Assembly: GCF_036226365.1 (NCBI RefSeq)
Contig: NZ_CP108462.1
Location: forward strand, 4,710,501 to 4,774,500
DNA length: 64,000 bases
Direction of reading: 5' to 3'
Source: Streptomyces sp. NBC_01262
GTDB lineage: Bacteria; Actinomycetota; Actinomycetes; Streptomycetales; Streptomycetaceae
In this document: positions 8,661 to 16,385 of the stretch, in pieces
How positions within the stretch are numbered: position 1 is the first letter of the stretch
How the letters are laid out: the number at the start of each line of letters is the position of its first letter
Notes under the pieces: model-generated
What the model was told of the DNA's origin: nothing
Databases searched by the model: none
The model's input: the letters and a program-made list of their open reading frames with translations, nothing else
Made by a program: the position numbers and the translations under genes

Positions 8661-9566
8661 TCACGCGCGGGGTGGAGGAGCGGCGGCTCCTCCACCCCGC
8701 GTTGGCCAGGCCGCGTCGAGTTCGGCGAACTCCGCTTCGGTGAGCTTCAGGTCGGCCGCTTCCGCCGAGTCGCGAACGGTGGTCGGCCGGGTCGATCCCG
8801 GGATCGGGATGACGACGGGGGACTTGGCCAACTCCCAGGCCAGACAGACTTGCTGCGGACTCACGCCGCGTTCCCCGGCAATCCGGGCAAACGCAACGTG
8901 CGATGAACCCAGGCCGCCCGCCCGGGAGATGCCGCCCAGTGGGCTGTACGGCAGGAAGGCGATCCCCAGCTCTGCGCACAGCCGCAGCTGCGGCTCGCTG
9001 TCGCGGGTGGCCGGCGAGAAGTTGTTCTGTACGGACACCAGCCGCTCGCCCAGGATCCCGTGCGCTTCGCGCAGCTGGTCGGAGTTCACATTCGAGATGC
9101 CCACCGCGCGGATCTTTCCCGCGTCGTACAGGTCGCGCAGCGCCCCCACAGAGTCGGCGTACGGCACATTCGGGTCCGGCACGTGCAGCTGGTAGAGCCC
9201 GATGGCGTCCACGCCCAATCGCCTGAGCGAGCCCTCGCACGCCTCCCGCAGGGTCGCGGGATCCCCCTTGAACGACCACGCTCCGTCGGCTTCTCGTGCG
9301 GCCCCGCCCTTCGTGCCGACCAGCACTGCGGAGGTGTCGCCGCCGTATGCCGCGAGTGCCCGGGCGATCAGCGACTCGTTGTGCCCGGTCTCGGAGGCGT
9401 TCAGGCAGTACGACATGGCCGTGTCGATGAACGAGATCCCGGCGTCGAGCGCGGCATGGATGGTCGCGACCGCGCGCTCCTCATCCGGCCGCCCTTCGAT
9501 GGACAGTGGCATCCCGCCGAGCCCGATGGCGCTGACCATGGCGTTGCCGATGCGGCGTTTGTGCAT
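8661..9566 (-). CDS. Aldo/keto reductase
   Basis: 301 residues, NADPH-dependent carbonyl reductase family. The catalytic tetrad is visible: Asp48 and Tyr53 (IDTAMSY), Lys86 (VGTKGG) and His128 (YQLHVPD). The coenzyme-binding C-terminal part (IPGSTRPTTVRD) is present. The frame continues past a normal family end (ELDAAW) into PTRGGGAAAPPPRA, which is the translation of the terminator hairpin of the beta-helix gene. The original stop therefore seems to have been lost when this gene was joined to that hairpin. ATG start at 9566. Substrate unknown; the gene stands alone within the mosaic segment. Confidence 0.88.
   Translation of the reverse strand: MHKRRIGNAMVSAIGLGGMPLSIEGRPDEERAVATIHAALDAGISFIDTAMSYCLNASETGHNESLIARALAAYGGDTSAVLVGTKGGAAREADGAWSFKGDPATLREACEGSLRRLGVDAIGLYQLHVPDPNVPYADSVGALRDLYDAGKIRAVGISNVNSDQLREAHGILGERLVSVQNNFSPATRDSEPQLRLCAELGIAFLPYSPLGGISRAGGLGSSHVAFARIAGERGVSPQQVCLAWELAKSPVVIPIPGSTRPTTVRDSAEAADLKLTEAEFAELDAAWPTRGGGAAAPPPRA
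8666..8701. terminator. Strong 16-bp hairpin after the beta-helix gene
   Basis: Arms 8666-8681 and 8686-8701 are perfectly complementary (16 bp) around a GGCG loop. It follows the beta-helix stop by 20 bp. It also lies inside the last codons of the opposing aldo/keto reductase frame. A near-identical copy is at 16346-16380. Confidence 0.75.
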
Positions 9567-9736
9567 GTCTGTGCCCCCCAGGGTGACGCGGTGCGAACGC
9601 TCGTGACTTTACGCTTCCGGGCTCATGTCCACCGCCGTTCCACAGATCCCCACCGGGCAGCCTCTGGCCTCCGCGTTTCGGTTGGGGTCAGCTGAGCCGT
9701 GTTGGTGCCGTCGGTGGCGGCAACGCGCCGGACACT
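9567..9736. other. Intergenic stretch without recognisable features
   Basis: About 170 bp between the aldo/keto reductase start and the membrane-protein stop. I see no gene, RNA or clear repeat; it presumably holds the reductase promoter. Confidence 0.5.
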
Positions 9737-10219
9737 TCACTCACCCATGACCGCCCGGGCCGCGTCGAGAAAGGCCAGTCTGTTGTCCTCCAGGTAGTCA
9801 CGCACGCTCTCGCCGTCGGGCAGGCCTTCCCACACGGTCCGGTTGAGGTCGAGGAAGTACTTGCGTGCCGCCTCATGCACAGGCAGGGGGAACTGGATGC
9901 GGATCAGTCGCTCCGCGACCCACAGCCTGTTCATGACGTCCTGGGTCGCGAGGTTCCAGGCGCTGGTGTCGTCCCAGCCGTGCGGCGGCCTGCTGAAGGC
10001 GGCACGCTCCGCCTCGGCCCCCACCTCGACGAACCGCTCCAGCAGCGCGAACCGCTCCGCGCGCCGAGCCTCCGACAACTCGGTCTGCTGCCGCCGTAGT
10101 TCCGCCCGCTCCGCCGACCGCTGCGTCGCGAACTGAACGAGGAAGGACAGCACGCCACCGAGCACGACGCCGCCCAGCGATATGAGTGACACCGAAACCT
10201 GACCAGCCATGACGGCCAT
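9737..10219 (-). CDS. Small membrane-anchored protein with coiled-coil segment, function unknown
   Basis: 160 residues. A single hydrophobic helix (about residues 8-30, LISLGGVVLGGVLSFLVQFA) is followed by a charged, Arg/Glu/Gln-rich stretch (about 32-65) likely to form a coiled coil. The rest is a soluble alpha-helical domain. Proteins of this plan are frequent in streptomycete accessory regions, but I know of no defined role. The start could be ATG 10219 or the ATG three codons later (10210); neither has a strong ribosome site. It is flanked by the reductase and by the broken CYTH/Ldh2 remnant. Confidence 0.72.
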   Translation of the reverse strand: MAVMAGQVSVSLISLGGVVLGGVLSFLVQFATQRSAERAELRRQQTELSEARRAERFALLERFVEVGAEAERAAFSRPPHGWDDTSAWNLATQDVMNRLWVAERLIRIQFPLPVHEAARKYFLDLNRTVWEGLPDGESVRDYLEDNRLAFLDAARAVMGE

Positions 10220-10255
10220 CGTTCCACGCTGTCGATCCTGGCCGACGCGGGACGG

Positions 10256-10631
10256 TCAGGCGGCCCCCGGCGGCGTGATGCCGAACTTCGCGACGCTCTG
10301 CGTCAGTTCGCGCCAGACCTTGGGGGCCACCGGCATCCCCAAGTCCGTACGGGCGACGGCCACCTCCGAAGTGGTCTCCAGGTCGTTCACCTCGACCTCG
10401 ATTTCGGCGGTCCCGTTGATGTGAGTGGCGTCGGTGACCTGCTTCAACGTGAGTGGTCTTACCGCCCTCGTTCCGCAGGCGTAGCCACTGCCCGCCCTGA
10501 ACATCGTCGCTCTCGAACATCAGCCGGGTGAACACGGTCTTGGCAAAGACCTGCTCCGCGCCTGCGGCACGCAACTGGTCGCGGGACGCGTCCGGGGAGC
10601 CGGACGCATGGCGTAAGAGGCGGTGGCTCAT
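10256..10631 (-). pseudogene. Chimeric remnant: CYTH-domain fragment, frameshifted, fused to the 3' end of a malate/lactate (Ldh2-type) dehydrogenase
   Basis: Reading leftward from an ATG at 10631 that overlaps the DUF7848 stop (ATGA), the first frame gives LRAAGAEQVFAKTVFTRLMF and then QWLRLRNEGGKTT, the middle of a CYTH domain (class IV adenylate cyclase/thiamine-triphosphatase fold). The continuation LTLKQVTD...GTAEIEVEVNDLETT is in another frame. About 2 bases are missing near 10446-10458, and the total length (376) is not a multiple of three. From SEVAVART onward it matches the last 36 residues of the intact Ldh2-type gene ending at 17269 (PVAPKVWRELT..., FGITPPG). The gene lacks a normal CYTH N-terminus. 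Confidence 0.75.
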
Positions 10632-10876
10632 GTCAGCCCGCTCTCTTTCATCCAGGCGCGCCAGGGGCGGCGCAGGATCTCGGTGAAGCTGTGGTGGGCG
10701 GGGTTGGTCCCGACGTGCCCGAATACCCATTGCTGGGCTGGGTCGATCTCGTTGAAGTCCGCCGATTTCTCGCTGCAGACGTCGCACTCCATCGCGAAGG
10801 TGATCGGTGCGGCGTCCGGCAGCTTGTCCGGCTCAAGCGTCCACGTCCGGTGCACGAACACTGACCTCACGCTCAC
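10628..10876 (-). CDS. DUF7848-like small protein
   Basis: 82 residues. Starts at GTG 10876, overlapping the DUF6415 stop (GTGA). It has a CxxC pair (CDVCSEKSADF) and the C-terminal signature WVFGHVGTNPAHHSF..ILRRPWRAWM, which I recognise from a Streptomyces-restricted family usually found downstream of DUF6415 proteins and XRE regulators. Two more metal-ligand-like His residues suggest a zinc-ribbon-like fold. Molecular function is unknown. Confidence 0.72.
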   Translation of the reverse strand: MSVRSVFVHRTWTLEPDKLPDAAPITFAMECDVCSEKSADFNEIDPAQQWVFGHVGTNPAHHSFTEILRRPWRAWMKESGLT

Positions 10877-11217
10877 CGGGGCATCTCCACACGCGAGTCG
10901 TCTTCCACGTGAGCGAGAAGCTGCTCGGCGCTGCCGGCCAGGAGGAGCACGTAGGCGGCCTCCCGGCCCGGGAGCGGAGTCGAGTCGGCGAGTGTTCGCG
11001 CGCTGGCAATGATGTTCCCCAGTTCGAACCACGCGTGAGCTTGCGGGTCCAGCTCGCCGCGCCGCACTTCCGCGTACGGCAGAAGCGCCCGGATATGGCC
11101 GCGCAGCGCCAGGAGTAGCGCTCGTTGCTCTTGCCCCGTCGGCTCGGCGAGCTTGGCGCACCGGATCGCTTCCTTCACCCGCATCAGGTCGTAGCTCGCG
11201 CGCAGCACGCCCGTCAC
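10873..11217 (-). CDS. DUF6415-like natural-product-associated protein
   Basis: 114 residues from a GTG at 11217 that overlaps the upstream stop. It is all-helical, with the pattern LLLALRGHIRALLPYAEVRRGEL and GREAAYVLLLAGSAEQLLAHV, matching what I know as the DUF6415 family of Streptomyces. Such genes occur in many paralogous loci together with XRE regulators and DUF7848 proteins. The three-gene leftward operon (74-aa protein, this one, DUF7848) is tightly coupled by 4-bp overlaps. Biochemical role unknown. Confidence 0.7.
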   Translation of the reverse strand: MTGVLRASYDLMRVKEAIRCAKLAEPTGQEQRALLLALRGHIRALLPYAEVRRGELDPQAHAWFELGNIIASARTLADSTPLPGREAAYVLLLAGSAEQLLAHVEDDSRVEMPR

Positions 11218-11438
11218 CGACCCCACCCGCTGTCTGCGTTGACCGCAGAGACGCGGGCACGCAGCTCGTCCGTGGCATCGGCCGAACGAACGTCGGCGGG
11301 CTCGGCTTCCCATTCCCGGCCGCCCGTCACGGCCCGGAGGTACAACCGGCCGCCCTGTCTCGCCATCACCTGGCCCACACGGTCGGTCTTGGTGTCCAGC
11401 GCCAGCGTGCCCAGCTCAAGGGCTTCTTCGTCGCTCAT
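11214..11438 (-). CDS. Small hypothetical protein (74 aa)
   Basis: Starts at ATG 11438 and overlaps the next gene by 4 bp. It is acidic, with a compact beta-rich centre (KTDRVGQVMARQGGRLYLRAV) resembling small DUF6415-associated proteins of Streptomyces. It is first in the leftward operon and divergent from the broken XRE regulator, with an inverted repeat in the shared promoter region. No function is known to me. Confidence 0.65.
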   Translation of the reverse strand: MSDEEALELGTLALDTKTDRVGQVMARQGGRLYLRAVTGGREWEAEPADVRSADATDELRARVSAVNADSGWGR

Positions 11439-11494
11439 ACGGCGATGGTCATGCGAGTGACCAGGACGTAGGAACCTCCCGTATTTCCCACTTC

Positions 11495-11523
11495 GGGACG
11501 TTCCGTAGGGGGTAAAACGTCCC
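11495..11523. promoter_or_regulatory. Inverted repeat in the divergent promoter region
   Basis: GGGACGTT (11495-11502) and AACGTCCC (11516-11523) are perfect 8-bp arms with a 13-bp spacer, placed between the divergent 74-aa gene and the XRE gene. It is a likely operator for the XRE regulator (inference). Confidence 0.5.
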
Positions 11524-11556
11524 TAGTGCCGTCCGGACAGGCAGGGGGAGACTGCG

Positions 11557-12302
11557 ATGCCAAACGAGAGGCTACGCGCCGTCATGGCGGCCGGAGGGTG
11601 GACTTACGCCTCTCTGGCGGCGAAGACCGAGGTGGACCCCAAGTCCATCGAGGCTGGGTCAATCTCGGCCGCACACCGCGCCGCGCGACAGCCCTGCTGG
11701 CGGCAGAAACGCTAGGAGAAGACGTGCACGCTCTATGGCCGGCACTCAGACAGCCACGCGCAGCCCGTGCCGTCAGCCCCGAACTGGTCGCGCTCTACGA
11801 CCAGCGCGCAGACATCCCAGTGTCCGCGTTCGCGGACCTCCTGGCCCAGGCCCAAGAGCGGATCGATGTCCTCGTGTACGCCGCCGTCTTCCTGCACGAG
11901 GCGTACCCGCGTCTGAACGATCTGCTGCGGGAGCGAGCGGCCGAAGGATGCACCATCCGGATCGCGTTGGGCGACGCCGACAGCGAGATCGTCCAGGCAC
12001 GTGGCCAGGAGGAGCGCTTCGGCCACGGCATCGAGTCGCGTTGCCGCCTGGCCCTCATGCACTACAGCCCCCTGATCGGAACGTCCGGCATCGAAGTGCG
12101 GACCCACGAGACCACGCTCTACAACTCCCTGTACCGCGCGGATGATCAGCTGCTGGTAAACGCCCACGTCTGGGGCGTGAACGCGTACGGTGCCCCTGTA
12201 TGGCATCTCCGCCGAAGCGGCGACGGCGGCATGTTCGACACCTACGCCGAGAGCTTCAACGCGGTATGGGCGACGGCGAAGCCGGTGCAACAGGAAGGGT
12301 GA
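11557..12302 (+). pseudogene. XRE-type regulator with C-terminal PLD-like domain, frameshifted in the helix-turn-helix
   Basis: ATG at 11557 with GGGGGAG upstream. The first frame gives MPNERLRAVMAAGGWTYASL, then TEVDPKSIE. The expected continuation (W)VNLGRTPRRATALLAAETLGEDVHALWP lies in the next frame. One base appears missing near 11652-11655, and the total length (746) is one short of a multiple of three. The downstream part (VLVYAAVFLHEAYPRL..., HETTLYNSLYRADDQLLVNAHVWG) is intact and matches a family of Streptomyces regulators with an HTH and a phospholipase-D-like sensor. Without a sequencing error the protein is truncated. The next gene follows at 2 bp. Confidence 0.75.
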
Positions 12303-12304
12303 GC

Positions 12305-12775
12305 ATGGCGCGGACCGAGTACTACGACGATCCGAAAGCACCCAAGCCAAACAGCTTGGTCGTCGCCGCCTCGGCCGTCGTCACCGACGCGCAGGGACGC
12401 ATCCTGCTCCAACGCCGACGTGACAACGACTTGTGGGCGCTCCCGGGCGGGGGTATGGACCTCACGGACTCACTGCCCGGCGCTGCCGTTCGCGAGGTGA
12501 AGGAAGAGACCGGCTTGGACGTGGAGATCACGGGCTTGGTCGGCACGTACACCGACCCGAAGCACATCATCGCCTACACGGACGGCGAGGTCAGACGACA
12601 GTTCAACATCTGCTTCACCGCACGCGGGGTCGGCGGCCAACTCGCGATCTCCGGCGAATCGACCGAGCTACGGTTCGTTTCGCTGGACGAGCTAGGCACC
12701 CTCCCCATACACCCCACTCAGCGACTCAGACTCAATCACTTCCTAGAGCACAGCGAACTGCCCTATCTGGGTTAA
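12305..12775 (+). CDS. NUDIX hydrolase
   Basis: 156 residues. The NUDIX box runs from LPGGGMDLTDS to AAVREVKEETGL around residues 45-70. The second conserved position (Glu in most members, GES) appears as Asp (TDS), while the REVKEE metal-binding core is intact. It starts 2 bp after the XRE stop, so the two are co-transcribed. In Streptomyces this NUDIX type often accompanies XRE/DUF6415 loci. Substrate probably a nucleoside diphosphate derivative; not predictable further. Confidence 0.88.
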   Translation: MARTEYYDDPKAPKPNSLVVAASAVVTDAQGRILLQRRRDNDLWALPGGGMDLTDSLPGAAVREVKEETGLDVEITGLVGTYTDPKHIIAYTDGEVRRQFNICFTARGVGGQLAISGESTELRFVSLDELGTLPIHPTQRLRLNHFLEHSELPYLG

Positions 12776-12870
12776 CGTCGTGGTGGTTTGGCAATCGGCA
12801 AAAGTTGCCAGCCGAGTAACACTGTCATTCAACAACCCAGACACACCGCAGTCACGCGATCGATAAATAA

Positions 12871-12887
12871 GACCTTACTCTAAGGTC
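12871..12887. promoter_or_regulatory. Inverted repeat upstream of the Roco gene
   Basis: GACCTTA (12871-12877) and TAAGGTC (12881-12887) form a perfect 7-bp inverted repeat with a CTC spacer, in the AT-rich 180-bp gap before the Roco gene. Position and symmetry suggest a repressor site or part of the promoter. Confidence 0.45.
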
Positions 12888-12956
12888 AATTGAATATCCA
12901 ACTCCTTCACCCCGTCAGAATTCTGTGATCACGCAGTTTCACGAATGGAGCTAACT

Positions 12957-15857
12957 ATGGACGGCCTGGAAGAGCGGTTCAGAAAGGCGCGGGATACCGG
13001 CGATCTAGATCTCAGCTGGATGGGGTTCGAAAGAATCCCGGAGGCCGTTTTCCTCGATAGGAGTCTTCAGAAAATTCGAACCTTGAATTTGACTGGAAAT
13101 TCGATCTCAAGCATTGCAGGGGACCCGATTATCCTGCTTTCTTCCATGGAGCAGCTTGACCTCTCGAAAAACAGATTCGGTCAATTCCCGCACGGGCTCT
13201 CTAGCTGCCGGAGACTCCAAGTTCTGCGACTGGATGGAAACGGACTAAGAAATCTTGAGATCCAGAGCCCTGAGGATTTTATTTCCATGAGAGTATTGAG
13301 TGCTTCACAGAACGGCATGGAGGAGCTGGACTCAAGCATCGGAAAACTAGCCAACCTTGAAGTATTGGACCTATCAGATAATCTTCTGCTCTCACTTCCT
13401 TCTGATCTTGATCGGTTGACCAATCTGAAAGAACTGCATCTGGGTGGCAATCCAGTATTTGTGCCGGGAGAGGAGGTCGCTCGACTGAGGTCACTACGGC
13501 TTCTGGATATGAGCAGAACCAACCTGACTACACTGCCACAGTGTCTAGGGAATCTTCCTCCGGATGTTCAACTGCAACTTGATGGAAATTTCTTTGACGA
13601 GAACATTGAAGCCCTACTGGCGCGTGGGGTTCCAAATCTCTTGGCTTACCTCCGAACACTGGATATTCAACCTCACTATGAAGCTAAGTTGATTCTCGTG
13701 GGAGAGGGCAACGTAGGCAAGACGTCACTGGTGGAGGCTCTGCGCGGAAACCCATTCGTGGAGAATCGAAGCACAACACATGGGATCGAGATCAATACCT
13801 TCGAGCTTCCCCTATCAGATCAGGATCTAGGGCGCCTATTCCCCGGAGATGAAAATTGCACTAGCATTACCGTCCGATCATGGGACTTTGGTGGGCAGGA
13901 GATTTACCGAGTAACCCACCAGTTCTTCTTTAGCCAGCATGCTCTATTCTTGGTTACTTGGCGCCCAAGAGAGGGGCAAGAAGCAAACTTCGTGGAAGAG
14001 TGGATCAAGCGAATTAAGCTTCGATGCGGTAATGATGCTCGGGTCCTCTTGGTATCAACCTATGCCGGAGAAGGTCGCCAAGAGGAGATCGATTATTCAG
14101 CACTGAGACGTAAGTACGGCCCGCTAATGGCCGGCAATCAACGCATCGACAGCAAAACGTCTTTGGGTTTGCCTGAACTTAGCGACAAGATTGTACTTAC
14201 GGCAGCGGGGCTCCCACGCATGGGCGAACGCATTAGCACTGATTGGCGAGCCGTTCAGGACGAACTCTTGGCTACGCATGAGGCGTACGTTAGGAGATCA
14301 ACCTTCGACCGTATTTGCGATCGTCATGGAGTTAATGAAGCCGAGGCCGAAGCGCTTGCTGCCCTGCTCAACGACCTCGGATACATCGTCTACTATCCCG
14401 ACGATGACGACCTTCGTAATTTTATTATCCTGCAGCCAGAGTGGCTAACTAGGGCAATCAGTTATGTCTTGGAGGATGCCGAGACAAGGCAAAATTCTGG
14501 CATTTTGTTGCATTCATCACTTGCCCGGATCTGGGGTGACCCTGATACGGGATACCCGCAAAGTATTCACCCCTACTTCCTGCGTTTGATGGAAAAATTT
14601 GATATCTCCTACCGGGTCCAGGAGGGTGAGGCGAGCTTGGTTGCCCAGCTCGTTCCTCACGAGCGTCCAGATATTTCTTGGCCAGGCCTAGGGGAAGCTG
14701 ACGAGCTTGTTCTCTTGTGTGACTTCTCCGAAGAGCCGACAGGTCTTATCCCATGGCTCACCGTCAGGTCAAGAAGGTTTTCAGTCCAGCAATGGCGCAA
14801 GGGTTTTTATCTTGAGGATGCACAATATGATGCAAGGGCTCTAGTCGAGTCGCTCTCGCCCACTCGACTATCAGTCAGAGTTACTGGCGCCTCACGCACC
14901 TTTCTTTTCGATATTATGCGGTACACAGTCGAGCATCTTGTCTCGACCCGATGGCCGGGGCTCACAAGTCAATTGCGCATTCCCTGCCCGGGTGGCAAAG
15001 AGCATGGCACCCCATGTCCGGCTTCCTTCAAGATTGAAAATCTAGAGAGAATGCGAGCCTCCAGTATCACCTCCTTCCGATGCGTGGAGGGGTGCCTACA
15101 GGAGATCGATGTAAATAGACTTCTGGTCGGCCTTTCATCGAACGCGAGTCTTGATCAGCAATTGATTCTTGCTTCGAAGATCGACGCCATTCAGGCCGAC
15201 ATTGTTGAGCTTGCTGCCAACGAGCGCCAGTACCAGCAAGAGGTCGGAACAGTCCTTCACGCACTGATCGTCTTTACCAAGGCGGTAAATGCCGAAGTAA
15301 CGGACTGTCCGAAGCTATTTTCTCTCCACAAGGAGCGTCGCCGGAAGTTTGACCCTAGGGCGCTACTGACGAGCAGAATTACCCTCAATCTGTGGTGCGA
15401 GCATCCCGGATCACAACACCCTGTCCTTCCATCCTACGAATATTCGGCCTCCAAAAATTGGCTGACAGATATGGCTCCCTACGTGAACGTGGTTGCTATG
15501 GCAGTATCGGCTCTAGCGCCTATCGTTGGTGGGATTGCTGGCGTATTTGATGCCGCCGCACTCAAGGACAGTGCCGATCTCATGAAATCGCTGGCCGAGT
15601 CGGCTCATATCACCACAAGCGGCTACGAGGCTGATACTGACGGCGTCAATCTCTCGGCAGCTCAAGGTGCCGGCTTGCGCGCATTTCGAGAGTTCCTTTT
15701 TACCATCGATAAAACCAAGGAATTCCGTGGATTGCGCAGAGTTCATTCACCGACTGGTGATTTTCTGTGGATTTGCCCTCATCACTTTCCCTTGTATGAA
15801 CCTCCGCTTCCTGGTCTCTATTCCGGCGGCCCGCCGCCCGCGATCGAGGGGCCCTGA
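12957..15857 (+). CDS. Leucine-rich-repeat Roc-COR (Roco-family) GTPase
   Basis: 966 residues. Leucine-rich repeats run from about 38 to 215 (LxxLxLSxNxL pattern). A Ras-like Roc domain follows, with P-loop GEGNVGKTS (249-257), switch THGIEIN and DFGGQE (310-315). The usual N/TKxD guanine motif is replaced by STYAGEG. A COR-type dimerisation region covers about 425-660 (LNDLGYIVYY, ILQPEWLTRAISYVL). The C-terminal third has a Cys-rich segment (CPGGKEHGTPCP...CVEGC), a helical region, a hydrophobic stretch (VVAMAVSALAPIVGGIAGVF) and an end WICPHHFPLYEPPLPGL. Start at 12957 chosen because GGAG is 6 bp upstream; ATG 12945 is the alternative. The gene is visibly AT-richer than its neighbours, a sign of transfer. 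Role unknown. Confidence 0.88.
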   Translation: MDGLEERFRKARDTGDLDLSWMGFERIPEAVFLDRSLQKIRTLNLTGNSISSIAGDPIILLSSMEQLDLSKNRFGQFPHGLSSCRRLQVLRLDGNGLRNLEIQSPEDFISMRVLSASQNGMEELDSSIGKLANLEVLDLSDNLLLSLPSDLDRLTNLKELHLGGNPVFVPGEEVARLRSLRLLDMSRTNLTTLPQCLGNLPPDVQLQLDGNFFDENIEALLARGVPNLLAYLRTLDIQPHYEAKLILVGEGNVGKTSLVEALRGNPFVENRSTTHGIEINTFELPLSDQDLGRLFPGDENCTSITVRSWDFGGQEIYRVTHQFFFSQHALFLVTWRPREGQEANFVEEWIKRIKLRCGNDARVLLVSTYAGEGRQEEIDYSALRRKYGPLMAGNQRIDSKTSLGLPELSDKIVLTAAGLPRMGERISTDWRAVQDELLATHEAYVRRSTFDRICDRHGVNEAEAEALAALLNDLGYIVYYPDDDDLRNFIILQPEWLTRAISYVLEDAETRQNSGILLHSSLARIWGDPDTGYPQSIHPYFLRLMEKFDISYRVQEGEASLVAQLVPHERPDISWPGLGEADELVLLCDFSEEPTGLIPWLTVRSRRFSVQQWRKGFYLEDAQYDARALVESLSPTRLSVRVTGASRTFLFDIMRYTVEHLVSTRWPGLTSQLRIPCPGGKEHGTPCPASFKIENLERMRASSITSFRCVEGCLQEIDVNRLLVGLSSNASLDQQLILASKIDAIQADIVELAANERQYQQEVGTVLHALIVFTKAVNAEVTDCPKLFSLHKERRRKFDPRALLTSRITLNLWCEHPGSQHPVLPSYEYSASKNWLTDMAPYVNVVAMAVSALAPIVGGIAGVFDAAALKDSADLMKSLAESAHITTSGYEADTDGVNLSAAQGAGLRAFREFLFTIDKTKEFRGLRRVHSPTGDFLWICPHHFPLYEPPLPGLYSGGPPPAIEGP

Positions 15858-15955
15858 TTCGAGGCACTCGTCGTAGTCAATGAGCCGCGCCCAACCCCGG
15901 AAACGAGAGCGGTCCACTGCTGTTCGCCGTCTCGGCTGCGCTTCAAGGGGCGCTG

Positions 15956-16129
15956 ATGGGTATTTCCGTGGCTCGCCTTGCCGAGGTTGGCGAGCTGTGG
16001 ATCCAGGAGCGGGCTGCCGAGGGCGAGGTGTTCGACCCGAAGATGGTGGGGGAACTCCTGCGCGATCTGGCGGACCTGGCCCGCGCCGCCGGCGGGCAGG
16101 GTCACGGCCTGTACTGCTGGATGGCCTAA
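15956..16129 (+). CDS. Small hypothetical protein (57 aa)
   Basis: ATG at 15956 with AAGGGG about 4 bp upstream; stop TAA at 16127-16129. Composition is normal for the host: helical and acidic, with VARLAEVGELWIQERAAEG, MVGELLRDLADLARAAG and a C-terminal Cys. It lies between the Roco gene and the repeated beta-helix 3' end. The frame is also open for about 23 codons upstream, so it could be the tail of a decayed gene. No function recognised. Confidence 0.45.
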   Translation: MGISVARLAEVGELWIQERAAEGEVFDPKMVGELLRDLADLARAAGGQGHGLYCWMA

Positions 16130-16135
16130 CGTTCG

Positions 16136-16323
16136 GTCGCCGTCGGCGTAAAGAGCTTCGGCGGCACGGAAACGTACCTCCGGGCCTCCACCACCTCCTA
16201 CACCCAGCAGCCCATCTTCTTCACCACAGGCAACTCCACCACTTCTGCCTCCGTCTACTGCTACAAGAACTCCGGCTCCGCGGCCGGATACTGCGACGAC
16301 TACACCCTGGTGAAGCTGCCGTA
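16136..16323 (+). pseudogene. Duplicate of the 3' end of the secreted beta-helix gene
   Basis: This stretch, with its following hairpin, matches 8457-8705 over an equal 249 bp. The reading frame is still open to TAA at 16321-16323 and encodes the same final residues (FGGTETYLRASTTSYTQQ... to LVKLP). Differences from the first copy are synonymous where I checked (for example GTCAAGTCC versus GTAAAGAGC, both Val-Lys-Ser). There is no 5' part of the gene. The fragment marks a recombination junction. Confidence 0.85.
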
Positions 16324-16345
16324 AGGCACCGCCCACCGATCACCG

Positions 16346-16380
16346 CGCGGGGTGGCGGAGCCTGGCTCCTCCACCCCGCG
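16346..16380. terminator. Second copy of the beta-helix terminator hairpin
   Basis: Seventeen-base arms at 16346-16362 and 16364-16380 with one mismatch, the counterpart of 8666-8701. It stands between the beta-helix remnant and the vapC stop, so it may end transcription from both sides. Confidence 0.65.
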
Positions 16381-16385
16381 TTGGA

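Noticed and set aside
12945..12956. ATG at 12945 as start of the Roco gene
   Set aside because: No ribosome site precedes it, while GGAG lies 6 bp before the ATG at 12957.
8661..16385. Interpretation of the island as a classical integrative element with attachment sites
   Set aside because: The direct repeats are 249 bp and in a protein gene, and no integrase, excisionase or tRNA is present. Homologous recombination explains the pattern better.
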